DNA of 56,686 bases from Alphaproteobacteria bacterium (GCA_015062345.1 SUUV01000007.1:1-56686); one strand, 5' to 3'. Positions 25,223-35,574 are shown, counted from the stretch's first letter. Program-made: numbers and translations. The notes: generated by a model not told the origin, from the letters alone.

Positions 25223-27190
25223 TTACCTTACCAAGTTTTCGACACTTTCGACCACTTCTTCAACCGTAATACCGAAATATTCAAACAGTTTATCTGCCGG
25301 TCCCGATGCGCCAAAGCCGTCCATTCCGATTATATCACCTCTAAGTCCGGTATATTTTTCCCAACCGAATTTTATACCTGCTTCAACCGCAACTCTCGGG
25401 CAATCTCCCAAAACTTCATCCTGATATTTTAGGTCTTGTTTATCAAACAGTTCCGTACAAGGCATAGAAACAACTGCAACTTCAATGCCTTTTTCTCTTA
25501 ACAGTTTTTGTGCCTCAATGGCCATAGACACTTCCGAGCCAGTTGCAATGATAGTTGCTTGACGGGTTTTACCGCTTTGTACATCAGAGATAACATATCC
25601 GCCTTTTGCGGTTAAATTTTCCGCCGCACTTTCTCTTAAAAGCGGCAAGCCCTGACGAGTGAGCGCCAAAATGCTCGGAGCTGATTCTAAACTCAAAGCC
25701 ACTTCCCAAGCCTCGGCCGTTTCCACCACATCACACGGGCGGAAAGTATAAATGTTGGGCATTGCACGATACGATGCCAAATGTTCAACCGGTTGATGTG
25801 TCGGGCCATCTTCACCTACACCGATTGAATCATGCGTTAAGACATATATCACCCGAATTCCCATTAGAGCCGCCAAACGCATAGACGGACGCATATAATC
25901 GGAAAACACAAAAAATGTTCCGCCAAACGGTATAATACCGCCATGTAAACTCATTCCGTTCATAATGGCTGCCATTGCGTGTTCTCTGATACCGTAAGCC
26001 ACATTATTGCCGTTATAATCATCGGCCGTAATGGTTTTTGATGCGCTCACAACAGTTAAGTTTGAAGCCGCCAAATCGGCCGAACCCCCGACAACTTGCG
26101 GCACTACGCCGACAATTTTTTCCAAACACATATTTGAAGCTTTTCGAGTTGCAACTTTGGTTTTATTTGCAATGGCTTCTGCTTTTAACTGAGCTAATCC
26201 CACATTAAAATCTAAGGGCAATTTATTTTTTATAAAATCGGCAAATTCCCTGCCCGCTTTATCGGCTCTTTGTTGCCAAGCTTCAAACTCTTTTAACGAT
26301 TTTTCACCAGCCGAACGCCACATATTTAGTATGTTTTCAGGCACAACAAACGGGGCATAATCCCAGTTAAGAGCCTTTCTCATCTGAGAAGTTTCATCTT
26401 CTCCCAAAGGTGCTCCGTGACATTTTGGTGTTCCGCACTTGTTGGGTGCCCCGAAACCTATTGTGGTTTTGCAAGAAATCAGAGTCGGTTTATCAGATTT
26501 TTGCGCCGATTTTATTGCATCGCTGATTTGCCCATAATTATGCCCGTCAATTTCAATTGTATTCCAACCAAAAGCCTTAAAACGATTCAATTGATTGGTT
26601 GAGCTTGCACTTGCTACCGTACCGTCAATGGTAATGTTATTATTATCCCACAACACAATCAGCTTGTTAAGTTTCAAGTGTCCGGCAAGCTCGGCTGCTT
26701 CTTGCGAAACACCCTCCATTAAACAGCCGTCACCATTTATGACATAAGTATAATGGTTGCATAAATCATCGCCATATTTAGCATTGACGATTCGTTCCGC
26801 CAAAGCCATACCCACAGCCGATGAAATGCCTTGTCCCAAAGGTCCGGTCATAATATCTATACCGGCAAGATGACCATATTCGGGGTGGCCTGCGGTTTTT
26901 GCTCCTAACTGACGAAAATTTTTAATATCTTCAAGGCAAATATCTTCATAGCCCAATAAATATAACAGAGAATACATCAACATTGAGCCGTGACCTGCCG
27001 ATAATACAAATCGGTCTCGGTCAAACCAATGCGGATTTTTAGGATTTATTTTTACAAATTCCGAGAACAAAACAGTTGCAACATCTGCCATACCAAGCGG
27101 CATTCCGGGGTGTCCGGATTTTGATTTATCAATTGCATCGGCACTTAAAAATCTGATTGCGTTTGCCATATCGGCATAATTATATTGCAT
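25223..27190 (-). CDS. tkt: Transketolase
   Basis: A 655-residue thiamine-diphosphate enzyme that moves two-carbon units between sugar phosphates in the pentose phosphate pathway. Visible features are GHPGMPLG (26-33), the cofactor motif from GDGCLMEGVSQEA to WDNNNITIDG around 150-190, the pyrimidine domain with YGIREHAM and the late GVGEDGPTHQPVEH. The length is normal. It lies 14 nt downstream of a lipoprotein gene, so the two are probably co-transcribed. Confidence 0.96.
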   Translation of the reverse strand: MQYNYADMANAIRFLSADAIDKSKSGHPGMPLGMADVATVLFSEFVKINPKNPHWFDRDRFVLSAGHGSMLMYSLLYLLGYEDICLEDIKNFRQLGAKTAGHPEYGHLAGIDIMTGPLGQGISSAVGMALAERIVNAKYGDDLCNHYTYVINGDGCLMEGVSQEAAELAGHLKLNKLIVLWDNNNITIDGTVASASSTNQLNRFKAFGWNTIEIDGHNYGQISDAIKSAQKSDKPTLISCKTTIGFGAPNKCGTPKCHGAPLGEDETSQMRKALNWDYAPFVVPENILNMWRSAGEKSLKEFEAWQQRADKAGREFADFIKNKLPLDFNVGLAQLKAEAIANKTKVATRKASNMCLEKIVGVVPQVVGGSADLAASNLTVVSASKTITADDYNGNNVAYGIREHAMAAIMNGMSLHGGIIPFGGTFFVFSDYMRPSMRLAALMGIRVIYVLTHDSIGVGEDGPTHQPVEHLASYRAMPNIYTFRPCDVVETAEAWEVALSLESAPSILALTRQGLPLLRESAAENLTAKGGYVISDVQSGKTRQATIIATGSEVSMAIEAQKLLREKGIEVAVVSMPCTELFDKQDLKYQDEVLGDCPRVAVEAGIKFGWEKYTGLRGDIIGMDGFGASGPADKLFEYFGITVEEVVESVENLVR

Positions 27191-27204
27191 AATGTTTTCT
27201 CCTC

Positions 27205-27738
27205 TTATTTTTTAAATTGCAACTCGGAAATGTCCGCATTTAAACCAAAATAAACATCTAAATCATATGTACCTTGCTTTGGAACAGTAAGTTCTGCCGC
27301 CTCTGCGGTATAACTTATTTCTTTTACATCAACCGGAACCGAAACTTTGGCAAAATATGTTTTTTTACCCAAATATGCCGTAGGGCCTTCTGCCGTTTCC
27401 AAATAGTACGAAAAATGAACATCTGTGATATCTTCATTACTTAAACGAACAATTTTAAACTGCGGTTTAACAACCGCTTTTTGTGTTTGTGTATCCTCAT
27501 TAAAATAACAAAATCCGGAATAAGAAGAAGCCTCAATTTTAAACACCGGTTGATTGCCTTGTTTTTGCACAAGCGTTGCATCATTTCTTCTGATATGCAC
27601 TTTGGGACAAACTTCAACATCTTTTAAATATTCGGTTTCGTTTTCACCTACTTTAATTACATAACGATGCTCATCTTTTTGCTCTGCACAAGCCGTAAAC
27701 AACAAAAGAGCCATCAATGCATATATCGTATTTTTCAT
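27205..27738 (-). CDS. Hypothetical lipoprotein
   Basis: A 177-residue protein with a lipoprotein signal ending in LFTAC (cysteine 17). The mature part is beta-rich with three cysteines and no motif I recognise. The last third (YTAEAAELTVPKQGTYDLDV) resembles an immunoglobulin-like strand pattern but is not assigned. A reasonable ribosome-binding site (GGAGGAAAT) precedes the ATG. Likely outer-membrane or periplasm-facing. Confidence 0.8.
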   Translation of the reverse strand: MKNTIYALMALLLFTACAEQKDEHRYVIKVGENETEYLKDVEVCPKVHIRRNDATLVQKQGNQPVFKIEASSYSGFCYFNEDTQTQKAVVKPQFKIVRLSNEDITDVHFSYYLETAEGPTAYLGKKTYFAKVSVPVDVKEISYTAEAAELTVPKQGTYDLDVYFGLNADISELQFKK

Positions 27739-27786
27739 ATTTCCTCCGTTTTAATAAAACTTTTTATCATAGTAACTTACAAACCT

Positions 27787-28929
27787 TTAATTTGTTGTAA
27801 ACAAAGCCACCAATTCTAAGTGATTGGAATATACAAATTGGTCAACCAAAGTTATGCTTTTTAATTTATATCCCGATTCGAGCAAAATTTTTGCATCGTT
27901 TACAAAGCTGTGCGGATTGCACGAAACCGCCACCACCTTTTTTAATTTTTTTGATTTATCAACTTTTGCCAATTCTTTTGCTATTGATAAAGCTCCTGCC
28001 CTTGGAGGGTCAAAAACAACGGCATCAAAATTTTCAAGCTCATTAGATTCTAAAGGATATTTAAACAAATTTTTCTGTTCAATCGCAACATTATGTATCA
28101 TCTGTTTATTAATCGAAGTTCTAAATCCTTCCAATAAATTTTTGTTTACATCAATTGCCACAATTTTGTTTTCTTTATTTTTAGCTAAGGGATACGAAAA
28201 TGTCCCGATTCCGCAAAACAAGTCGGCAATGTTACCGTTTATATCCTCCAAATATTTACAAACCGTATCAATCAATGCGGTTTCGCCTTCTTTTGAGGCC
28301 TGTAAAAATGTTCCGGCAGCAACATATACATCAAAACCTGCAATATTGATTGTCGGTTTTAGCTTTTCAACAATTGTTTCAGGCTCCGAAAAAGCATCTT
28401 TTTTGTATGAAAAACGGACAATATTTTCATTGGCATTTACAAAATCAAAAATTTCTATTCTGTGCGAAAGCTCCAATTGAGAAGAAGTTTCCAACACCAA
28501 ATCAAGTCCGTTTGTTGCTTCTAAAACCAACAAATCACCTTTAGAAATAAACGATTCGCAAAATTTTTTGGCTTTAAGTTTTTTAACCGTTTTTATCTCG
28601 CACAATTTTTGCAAAAACTCTCTTATGGCGCCCAAATGTCGGTTTATTGTGGTTGTTAAAAGCGGACAATTAAACAAGTCCACAATGTTATCGCTTTTAT
28701 TTTCATTAAACCCGAATTTTAATTTTGATTTTTTATATTCAAACGCAAAACTTGCTCGCCTTCTTGTGCCGTCATCAATAAAAATCGGAGTTCTAAAAAC
28801 ACAATCTGCAACATCAAGCCTTTCTTTTAAAATGCTTTCAAGTTTTTGAATTTTCAATTTTTGATATTCTTGTTTATCCAAATGTCGATAACAACACCCG
28901 CCACAATTTTGACTAAACTCACATTTCAT
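27787..28929 (-). CDS. TrmA/RlmD-family RNA methyltransferase (uracil-5)
   Basis: A 380-residue SAM-dependent methyltransferase of the class that methylates C5 of uridine in rRNA or tRNA. Cysteines C3, C9 and C12 (CEFSQNCGGC), with one near 88 (LFNCPLL), match the 4Fe-4S site of RlmD/RumA. The SAM motif is ADLFCGIGTFSYPLA, the catalytic cysteine is C337 in AVSCNPHSF and the C-terminal glutamate is in HLELVAL. The ATG with GAGG 9 nt upstream is preferred over a TTG five codons earlier. It follows the diguanylate cyclase gene closely. No N-terminal TRAM domain is evident. Target base not determinable. Confidence 0.88.
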   Translation of the reverse strand: MKCEFSQNCGGCCYRHLDKQEYQKLKIQKLESILKERLDVADCVFRTPIFIDDGTRRRASFAFEYKKSKLKFGFNENKSDNIVDLFNCPLLTTTINRHLGAIREFLQKLCEIKTVKKLKAKKFCESFISKGDLLVLEATNGLDLVLETSSQLELSHRIEIFDFVNANENIVRFSYKKDAFSEPETIVEKLKPTINIAGFDVYVAAGTFLQASKEGETALIDTVCKYLEDINGNIADLFCGIGTFSYPLAKNKENKIVAIDVNKNLLEGFRTSINKQMIHNVAIEQKNLFKYPLESNELENFDAVVFDPPRAGALSIAKELAKVDKSKKLKKVVAVSCNPHSFVNDAKILLESGYKLKSITLVDQFVYSNHLELVALFTTN

Positions 28930-28933
28930 CTCA

Positions 28934-30592
28934 TCAATCCTCAATCAAAGACGACGATTCTATACCGTCAAGCAGAGATATTTCTTTAATTTCCTCACCT
29001 GAAAACGCAGGATGTATTTGTTTTTCCGATGCATTGACATCAATAACAATTTGTTCAATTTTTTCTCTGTCATACATTTCCACTCTGTTTCTTCCGTTTT
29101 GCTTTGCCAAATACATTGCATCATCAGCCATTTTTATCATCACCGATACATTGTCGGATATACCCGATATTGCCACACCGATACTGGCAGAAACACTGAC
29201 CGGTATTTTATCATCGGAATATACCACAACATCACAAATTGCCTTTTTTAAACGGTTCGCAACAGTAATTGCCGTATCTTTATCAACATTGTCGACAAAT
29301 ACAACAAATTCTTCACCGCCATAACGAGCCACCACATCTTCCTGACGCAAATTGCGTTCACAAACCGAAGCCAACTCAATGAGTATTTTGTCACCGATTT
29401 TGTGACCGTATGTATCGTTTATATCTTTGAATTTATCCGCATCAATCATCAAAATTGCAAATGAAGAATTTTTGATATGTGCATTTTTAATTTTTTCGGC
29501 AACTTTGTTTTCAAAATATCGTCTGTTATAAACCGAGGTTAACGGGTCTCTGTCGGCTTGCGATTGCAAAACCGATTCGTGTCGTTTTCTTAATGTGATA
29601 TTTTGGAAAGCCGAATACAAGACAATATCATTGTTATATTCAATTACATTGGCTGACATTAAAAGCCAAAACGGTGTGTTACCGGTAGCGGTTTTTACCA
29701 AAATTTCAAAATCATGTACTTCACGGTTATGTTCTAAGCGCTCTGTTAAAAGCTTTCGGTTATCCGAATCTACAAAAAAATCTTTAAAATGATAACGATA
29801 AATTTGTTCTTCATCTAAGCCAAAAAGTTTTAAAGCGTTTATATTAGCCATTATAAGACTGTCATCTCCCAAACGAGACAACACAATCGGAAACGGTGAA
29901 GATTTTATAATATTTTTAATGTTCATGGCCGTTTTTTTCTGGCTTTTGGACATAAGTCTGATTTCATTTTTTAAAGTTTCGGCTTGCATCAATATATAAG
30001 AAAAAGACAACAAAAAGACCAACATTACCGGCACATACCACGAATATAAAGTATCAAAAAACATCGGATATATCATCAAGGTTATAAATCCGCCGATTGC
30101 AACTAAAGCCAACAACTGTCCTATATGCGCCCAAAACTTTGATTCAACGGCATAGCTGATAAATACACAAGCCATACCGATTATCGGTAAAAATTGTCTG
30201 ATATCGGCCACAATATTGGCATTGTCGGCAATGAAAACCGCATATACAGCCAACAAAATTCCGATACTGATAAACAAGAACAAAAGCATCGTTTCTAAAG
30301 CTTTTTTAAGCAATATGTACCCCGATGAAACAATTAAACAAAGTGTACCGAGCACCACCAGCAAAAGCTCAACAAACACTATTGTTCGAACAGATACGGC
30401 ATATGCATAAAAATACATCGTATTTTGTTGCAACTGTGAAGATGTTACTAAAAGCACAAATCCGATTAAAAAATATATCAACCCTTTTTTATACCTGACT
30501 TTTGATGCATAAAAAGTAGCAAAAAACAAACAAATTGCGGAAAACAAAGTTACAATTACGGAAGATTGTTCGTATAAATTAAAAAAAAGCAT
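28934..30592 (-). CDS. Membrane-anchored diguanylate cyclase (PAS-GGDEF)
   Basis: A 552-residue sensor that makes cyclic di-GMP. About seven membrane helices occupy residues 8-205, a PAS-like segment covers about 220-345 (PIVLSRLGDDSLIMANINAL), and a GGDEF domain runs from about 350 to 510. The active-site loop is intact as GGEEF (425-429), and the product-inhibition site RxxD (RQED, 416-419) lies exactly five residues before it. Cyclic di-GMP commonly controls adhesion and surface structures, so it could affect the surface-protein genes in this window; that is only inference. The RNA methyltransferase gene follows almost directly. Confidence 0.93.
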   Translation of the reverse strand: MLFFNLYEQSSVIVTLFSAICLFFATFYASKVRYKKGLIYFLIGFVLLVTSSQLQQNTMYFYAYAVSVRTIVFVELLLVVLGTLCLIVSSGYILLKKALETMLLFLFISIGILLAVYAVFIADNANIVADIRQFLPIIGMACVFISYAVESKFWAHIGQLLALVAIGGFITLMIYPMFFDTLYSWYVPVMLVFLLSFSYILMQAETLKNEIRLMSKSQKKTAMNIKNIIKSSPFPIVLSRLGDDSLIMANINALKLFGLDEEQIYRYHFKDFFVDSDNRKLLTERLEHNREVHDFEILVKTATGNTPFWLLMSANVIEYNNDIVLYSAFQNITLRKRHESVLQSQADRDPLTSVYNRRYFENKVAEKIKNAHIKNSSFAILMIDADKFKDINDTYGHKIGDKILIELASVCERNLRQEDVVARYGGEEFVVFVDNVDKDTAITVANRLKKAICDVVVYSDDKIPVSVSASIGVAISGISDNVSVMIKMADDAMYLAKQNGRNRVEMYDREKIEQIVIDVNASEKQIHPAFSGEEIKEISLLDGIESSSLIED

Positions 30593-30751
30593 GACTTTTA
30601 CTCTTAAAAATTGTATCTTGATGGTATATTATACGAAAAGATTTAAAAAATAAATTAAAACTTTCATTAAAGCAAAAAAACAGATGATTATTTTTTTTAA
30701 ATCGGTTAGACTTAAAAAAATATTACGAATAATTGTTAAAGGAAAGATACA

Positions 30752-31939
30752 ATGACACTTGGTGTTGATGATCATTACAGCTATAATTTTGCATTAAAAA
30801 TCGGTAACAAACCTTCAAAAGCGGTTGACAGGTTTTCTCGTTTGGTTACCGTAACTGCCTTTGTTTTGGGTTTGATGTTGTTTTTACTCGGAGTTTATCA
30901 TTTTACCAATTCCGATTTATCCGGTGTTACCGACATTGAAAACAGTCTTCCTAAAACCAACATAAAAATTCATTCGTTTATATCTCCCGATATTTTTAAT
31001 CTTTTGGTGATGTCTATAGGCATCTTTGTGATGATGTCTTGTTTTGTAATGTATGTTCGTTACAACAAAATCTTTTTTGACGGCAATTATGTAAAAGTTA
31101 AAAAGCGTCCCGTATTGGGGCCGATACAGGTTTTTGAAGAACCTTTATACAACTATTCGGGTGTCAGATTAAGGGTTAAATTTTATCAATTCGGAATTTT
31201 AAACCTAAATAAATATATCATCGAATTGTATCATAAAGACACAAACAAAATTGTACCGTTATACATAAGCTTAAAAAAGAAAAACATACGACAAATCTGG
31301 AAAGAATATGCCACACTGTTACATATGCCGGGTATAACCATGTCCGAACGAGGTATGGTATCCAGAAATTTTCAAGATTTAAACCGCAATTATGAAGAAG
31401 TAGTCTCTAAATGGCATATGCCGCAAAATTTTATTTTTGAGCTTGATAAACCCTCATACATAACCTTTAAAAAGCGTCAATCCGGTGAAAAAATGATAAA
31501 AATCGGCAAAATATTTGTTGATGCATACAGTGTTTTATATACTTGCTTATGTGCTTTATTGTTTATCGCAATGATAACGGCCCTTATTTATCATTCTGCA
31601 TTGGTTACATACATCAAAACAGAAATTTTGTTAATCGGATATGCTTTTACATTTACACTTTTGCTTTTCGGTACAATAAACTTTCTGTCCAAAGATATTA
31701 TTTTACTGACAAAAGATAAAATCATTGTATTTCGTAAAGTTGTTTTTTTAAGAGTGCGTGACAGCATAATAGATATTAAGCACATCAAAGGAATTGACAT
31801 CAATTATACACCGACTACCGACCGCTATTATTTGAGCATCGTGTCCGATAAAAACTTGGTTACCGTGGGCCATAAACTTCCCGCTCAAGATTTGAGATGG
31901 ATAAGAGCCGTTTTAATCAGTGAAATAATTGGTAATTAG
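30752..31939 (+). CDS. Hypothetical membrane protein
   Basis: A 395-residue protein that I do not recognise. Two membrane helices near 31-50 and 82-104, and two near 255-275 and 285-310, separate a soluble middle of about 150 residues and a C-terminal soluble end (DKIIVFRKVVFLRVRD) that looks beta-rich, perhaps PH-like. The ATG follows AAAGGAAAG. It is divergent from the cyclase gene across 159 nt. Confidence 0.72.
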   Translation: MTLGVDDHYSYNFALKIGNKPSKAVDRFSRLVTVTAFVLGLMLFLLGVYHFTNSDLSGVTDIENSLPKTNIKIHSFISPDIFNLLVMSIGIFVMMSCFVMYVRYNKIFFDGNYVKVKKRPVLGPIQVFEEPLYNYSGVRLRVKFYQFGILNLNKYIIELYHKDTNKIVPLYISLKKKNIRQIWKEYATLLHMPGITMSERGMVSRNFQDLNRNYEEVVSKWHMPQNFIFELDKPSYITFKKRQSGEKMIKIGKIFVDAYSVLYTCLCALLFIAMITALIYHSALVTYIKTEILLIGYAFTFTLLLFGTINFLSKDIILLTKDKIIVFRKVVFLRVRDSIIDIKHIKGIDINYTPTTDRYYLSIVSDKNLVTVGHKLPAQDLRWIRAVLISEIIGN

Positions 31940-32016
31940 TTACATATTCTGATTGATAATCTGATATTTTGTTTTATATTGTAAGAAAAATGTTTTAACC
32001 AAAAAGGAAAACCGAT

Positions 32017-32808
32017 ATGAAAAGTTCCGCTACAAAAAAAACAACCGCTAAATCCGCACCGGTCAAAAAAGCCGTCAAAAAAGCCGTTGTAAAAACCAAA
32101 CAAGACACACAAACTCTCGCACAAGCAAAATCTTGTCCTAAATGTTCAAGTTGTCAAGATGAGATGACCGATGCTTTCATTCAAGAAGTAACCGAAGAAG
32201 TTAAAAACGACAATTTAAAAGCGTTTTGGAATAAATACGGCTTATACATTGTTTTGTTTGTGGTAATTTCTGTAAGTGCGGCTGTTGGTTTTGAAACGAT
32301 AAAAGCTTGGCATCAAAGACAAATGCAAGCTAAAACCGAGAGCTATATTGCGGCTATGGTACAAGACGGAAATTATGAAAACTCCATCAAAGCTTTAGAA
32401 AAAATTGCAGCCGGAAACTATGGTATATACAGTCAGCTTGCCCGCATTCAAATTGCTGACATTTTGTTTGAACAAAACAAACTTAATGATGCTCTTAAGA
32501 TGTTGGAAGTTATGGCAAACAACGATGAACTCAGCCCGAGAGTACGCAGTTTGGCCTCATTAAAATTAGCCACATACAAAATTGACACTGCTACTCCCGA
32601 TGAGATAAAAGCTTTGCTTGAACCGGTTGCTAATGCCAACAATGCGTGGACACCTTTGGCAAAAGATATGCTTGCCATGGTTGCAATCAAAACCGGTGAT
32701 TTTGAAGACGCAAAACTGATATATAACGAACTGTTGCAAAACGAAAATGTATCTGAAAACTTCAGACTTCACATTCAGGATATGCTTTCGGCTTTGAGTG
32801 ATATGTAA
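32017..32808 (+). CDS. YfgM-like TPR protein, ancillary SecYEG subunit
   Basis: A 263-residue protein. A lysine/alanine-rich cytoplasmic N-terminus contains an uncommon CxxCxxC motif (C40, C43, C46). One membrane helix lies at about 72-92 and is followed by TPR-type repeats (IADILFEQNKLNDALKMLEV and AMVAIKTGDFEDAKLIYNEL). The position directly before bamB and der is the classical yfgM place, which supports the call. In E. coli YfgM interacts with the Sec translocon and periplasmic chaperones. The ATG follows AAAAAGGAAAACC. The cysteine cluster is not part of the usual family. Confidence 0.85.
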   Translation: MKSSATKKTTAKSAPVKKAVKKAVVKTKQDTQTLAQAKSCPKCSSCQDEMTDAFIQEVTEEVKNDNLKAFWNKYGLYIVLFVVISVSAAVGFETIKAWHQRQMQAKTESYIAAMVQDGNYENSIKALEKIAAGNYGIYSQLARIQIADILFEQNKLNDALKMLEVMANNDELSPRVRSLASLKLATYKIDTATPDEIKALLEPVANANNAWTPLAKDMLAMVAIKTGDFEDAKLIYNELLQNENVSENFRLHIQDMLSALSDM

Positions 32809-32814
32809 AAAACA

Positions 32815-32838
32815 AACCGCCGGAAAACACCGGCGGTT
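32815..32838 (+). promoter_or_regulatory. GC-rich hairpin between the yfgM-like gene and bamB
   Basis: Nine-base-pair stem AACCGCCGG/CCGGCGGTT with a six-base loop and no following T run. It may stabilise the yfgM-like transcript end or tune readthrough into bamB; a full terminator is unlikely. Confidence 0.5.
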
Positions 32839-32861
32839 AACATTCTTGAGCAGGAGATAAT

Positions 32862-34190
32862 ATGTTATTGAAAACCTTAAAAAAAACAGGACTTATTTTT
32901 TGTTGTGCAACATTGATGTGTTCTTGTTCCATTTTTGACAGTCAAAAAGATTTGCCGGTCGGTAAAAGAATATCCATCATTGAAAAATCGCAACCGCTAA
33001 ATGCCAAAGCAGGTAATTTAAACATTGAGATACCATCAATGAGTTTTAGTAACAATTGGTCACAAACCGGCGGAAATTCGGTACATATTATGCAAAACCT
33101 AAGTGGTAACAATAATATGAAAAAAGTCTGGGAAGCAAATTTCGGCAAAGGTGAAAACAAACGCAATTTGTTGTTGGCTCAACCTATCATAATCGGTGAT
33201 TATGTTTATGCTCAAGATGTTGAAGCCACGGTAAGTGCCTTTGAAATTGCCTCAGGAAAAAAAGTTTGGAAAACAAAAATCAAGCCTGAAAACAAAAATA
33301 TTTCCGATAATGGCCTAAACGGTGTCGGCCTTGCCTCCGACGGACAATCAATTTTTGCCTTAACCGGTTTTGGCAGTATTGTATCGCTTGACAAGTTAAA
33401 CGGACAACAGTTATGGAGAATTGAAACCAAAACTCCGTTAAGAACCGCTCCTACGGTTTGCAATAATAAGCTCATCATTCAAACATTAGATAACAAGCTG
33501 ATAATTTTAAGCACCAAAGACGGCTCGCAGATAAACAAATATGATATATCGTCTGAAGACACTGTTTTGGCCGGCGGAGCGACACCTGCTTGTTCGGTTG
33601 AAAACGACATAATTGTTGCCGGATTTTCCAACGGATATATCGAAAGTTTTAATTTAAGTATCGGTTATCCGTTATGGACAGCCTCAATTATCAACAATAA
33701 AAGAGGTAATTCGAGCACAAACATAAATGCAATTAAAGCATCGCCGATAATTGATGAAGAACTGGTCTATGCAATCGGAAACAATGATATGTTGGTTGCT
33801 CTTGATTATAGAAGCGGCGAAACCGTTTGGTCGCAAGAAATCGGCTCAACCAACACGCCGTGGCTTGCCGGAAATTATTTGTATGTAGTCACCAACAATA
33901 ATGAACTGATAGCCTTGGATAAATACACCGGTGAAGTTATGTTCAATACCTTTATTTTGCAAGACTACACTTTAGAAGAAAGAACCGATATTTATCTTTC
34001 CGGTCCCATTATGGTAAATAACAAGTTGCTTATAACTTCATCAAACGGAGTTGTTTATATTGTATCAGCCTCAAACGGCATTATTGAACATACCATTGAT
34101 ACAAAAAACAATTTGCCTTATGCTCCGATAAGTGCAAATGATACGGTTATATTTGTAAATTCTGATGCCGATATAATCGCTTACAGATAA
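32862..34190 (+). CDS. bamB: Outer-membrane assembly lipoprotein BamB
   Basis: A 442-residue lipoprotein of the BAM complex that inserts beta-barrel proteins. The signal peptide ends at LMCSC. The rest is a PQQ-like beta-propeller with repeats such as DVEATVSAFEIASGKKVWK, SLDKLNGQQLWRIETKT and ALDYRSGETVWSQEIG. It is about 50 residues longer than the E. coli protein. Gene order yfgM-bamB-der is conserved across proteobacteria. It probably assists the autotransporter encoded at 19.3 kb. Confidence 0.92.
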   Translation: MLLKTLKKTGLIFCCATLMCSCSIFDSQKDLPVGKRISIIEKSQPLNAKAGNLNIEIPSMSFSNNWSQTGGNSVHIMQNLSGNNNMKKVWEANFGKGENKRNLLLAQPIIIGDYVYAQDVEATVSAFEIASGKKVWKTKIKPENKNISDNGLNGVGLASDGQSIFALTGFGSIVSLDKLNGQQLWRIETKTPLRTAPTVCNNKLIIQTLDNKLIILSTKDGSQINKYDISSEDTVLAGGATPACSVENDIIVAGFSNGYIESFNLSIGYPLWTASIINNKRGNSSTNINAIKASPIIDEELVYAIGNNDMLVALDYRSGETVWSQEIGSTNTPWLAGNYLYVVTNNNELIALDKYTGEVMFNTFILQDYTLEERTDIYLSGPIMVNNKLLITSSNGVVYIVSASNGIIEHTIDTKNNLPYAPISANDTVIFVNSDADIIAYR

Positions 34191-34203
34191 CAAGGAAAAA
34201 AAT

Positions 34204-35544
34204 ATGGTTTTAAAAGTTGCAATAATCGGTCGCCCGAATGTCGGAAAATCCACATTGTTTAACAGGCTTGTAGGACGCAAGCTTGCCATTGTTCATGACA
34301 AACCGGGGGTTACTCGTGACAGAAAAGAATCACCTGCAAAACTTAAAGATTTAGAACTAAGCATCATAGACACTGCCGGTTTTGAATATTCCACCGAGGA
34401 TAATTTGGAAAATCGTATGTTTAAACAAACATCAAGAGCCATTAATGAGGCTGATGTATGTTTGTTTATGACCGATGCCAGAAGCGGCATTCACCCTTAT
34501 GATGAAGTTTTTGCCGACATTGTCAGACAAAGCAAAAAACCGGTTATTTTGCTTGCCAACAAATGTGAGGGCAAAACCCAAGAAAACAGCATTTTTGAAA
34601 CTTATAAATTAGGTCTTGGCGACCCGATACCTTTTTCGGCCGAGCACGGTATCGGAATTGATGATTTATATATTGCCTTGCTTGCTTTTGATAAACAGCA
34701 AAATAAAGAGATTATTGATGACAACCAAGACAACGACAAGCCGATACAACTTGCTATTGTCGGACGGCCTAATGTCGGAAAATCAACCCTTGTAAATGCT
34801 CTGTTAAACGATGAAAGAATGCTCACCGGCCCTGAAGCAGGAGTTACTCGTGATGCAATCACCACGCAATGGCAATATAAATCTCGTAAAGTAAATTTGG
34901 TTGATACGGCAGGTTTAAGAAAGCATTCAAAAATTACCGATTCGCTTGAAAAAATGTCGGCAGCAAGTACCAAACACGCAGCTTTTATGGCACAGGTTGT
35001 CATACTGGTTTTAGATGCTGATGCGGTTTTAGATAAGCAAGATTTAACCATTGCCCGACAAGTGATTGATGAAGGTCGAGCCCTGATTATTGCCGTAAAC
35101 AAATGGGATATTGCTAATAAAAAAGAAGCTTTACAGCGTTTAAATGACAAACTACAAACATCTCTAACTCAAGTTACGGGGATTCCGACCGTTACCATCT
35201 CGGCCTTAAAAAAAGAGGGGCTCGACAAACTTATGAGTGCGGTATTTAAGGTGTATGACAGATGGAATATGCGCATACCGACTGCACCCTTAAATAAATG
35301 GTTTTCAGATGTGCAAGAACAAAACACCCCGCCTTTGGGCAAAAACAAACGCCGAATTAAGCTAAAATATATAACTCAAGCCAAAACTCGTCCGCCATCA
35401 TTTTATATTTTTTCAAGCAACCCCGAAGGATTGCCTGATTCGTATTTAAGATATTTAGTAAACAGTTTAAGGGACACTTTTAACCTTGGCGGTGTGCCGA
35501 TTCGTATTACGGTCAGAAAATCTGATAACCCATATGCAAAATAA
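34204..35544 (+). CDS. der: Ribosome-associated GTPase Der (EngA)
   Basis: A 446-residue GTPase with two tandem G domains needed for 50S ribosome assembly. The first G1 motif is GRPNVGKST at 9-17 and the second GRPNVGKST at 187-195. DTAGF and DTAGL G3 motifs, and NKCE and NKWD G4 motifs follow in turn. A KH-like C-terminal domain contains RIKLKYITQAKTRPPSF. It sits 13 nt after bamB. A terminator follows directly and is adjacent to the shared promoter of the next gene. Confidence 0.96.
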   Translation: MVLKVAIIGRPNVGKSTLFNRLVGRKLAIVHDKPGVTRDRKESPAKLKDLELSIIDTAGFEYSTEDNLENRMFKQTSRAINEADVCLFMTDARSGIHPYDEVFADIVRQSKKPVILLANKCEGKTQENSIFETYKLGLGDPIPFSAEHGIGIDDLYIALLAFDKQQNKEIIDDNQDNDKPIQLAIVGRPNVGKSTLVNALLNDERMLTGPEAGVTRDAITTQWQYKSRKVNLVDTAGLRKHSKITDSLEKMSAASTKHAAFMAQVVILVLDADAVLDKQDLTIARQVIDEGRALIIAVNKWDIANKKEALQRLNDKLQTSLTQVTGIPTVTISALKKEGLDKLMSAVFKVYDRWNMRIPTAPLNKWFSDVQEQNTPPLGKNKRRIKLKYITQAKTRPPSFYIFSSNPEGLPDSYLRYLVNSLRDTFNLGGVPIRITVRKSDNPYAK

Positions 35545-35549
35545 ATTTT

Positions 35550-35571
35550 GGAGGTTTACCCCTCCTTTTTT
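35550..35571 (+). terminator. Rho-independent terminator of der
   Basis: GGAGG/CCTCC stem followed by six T's, directly after der. The shared cassette element begins within 4 nt of its end. Confidence 0.8.
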
Positions 35572-35574
35572 ATT

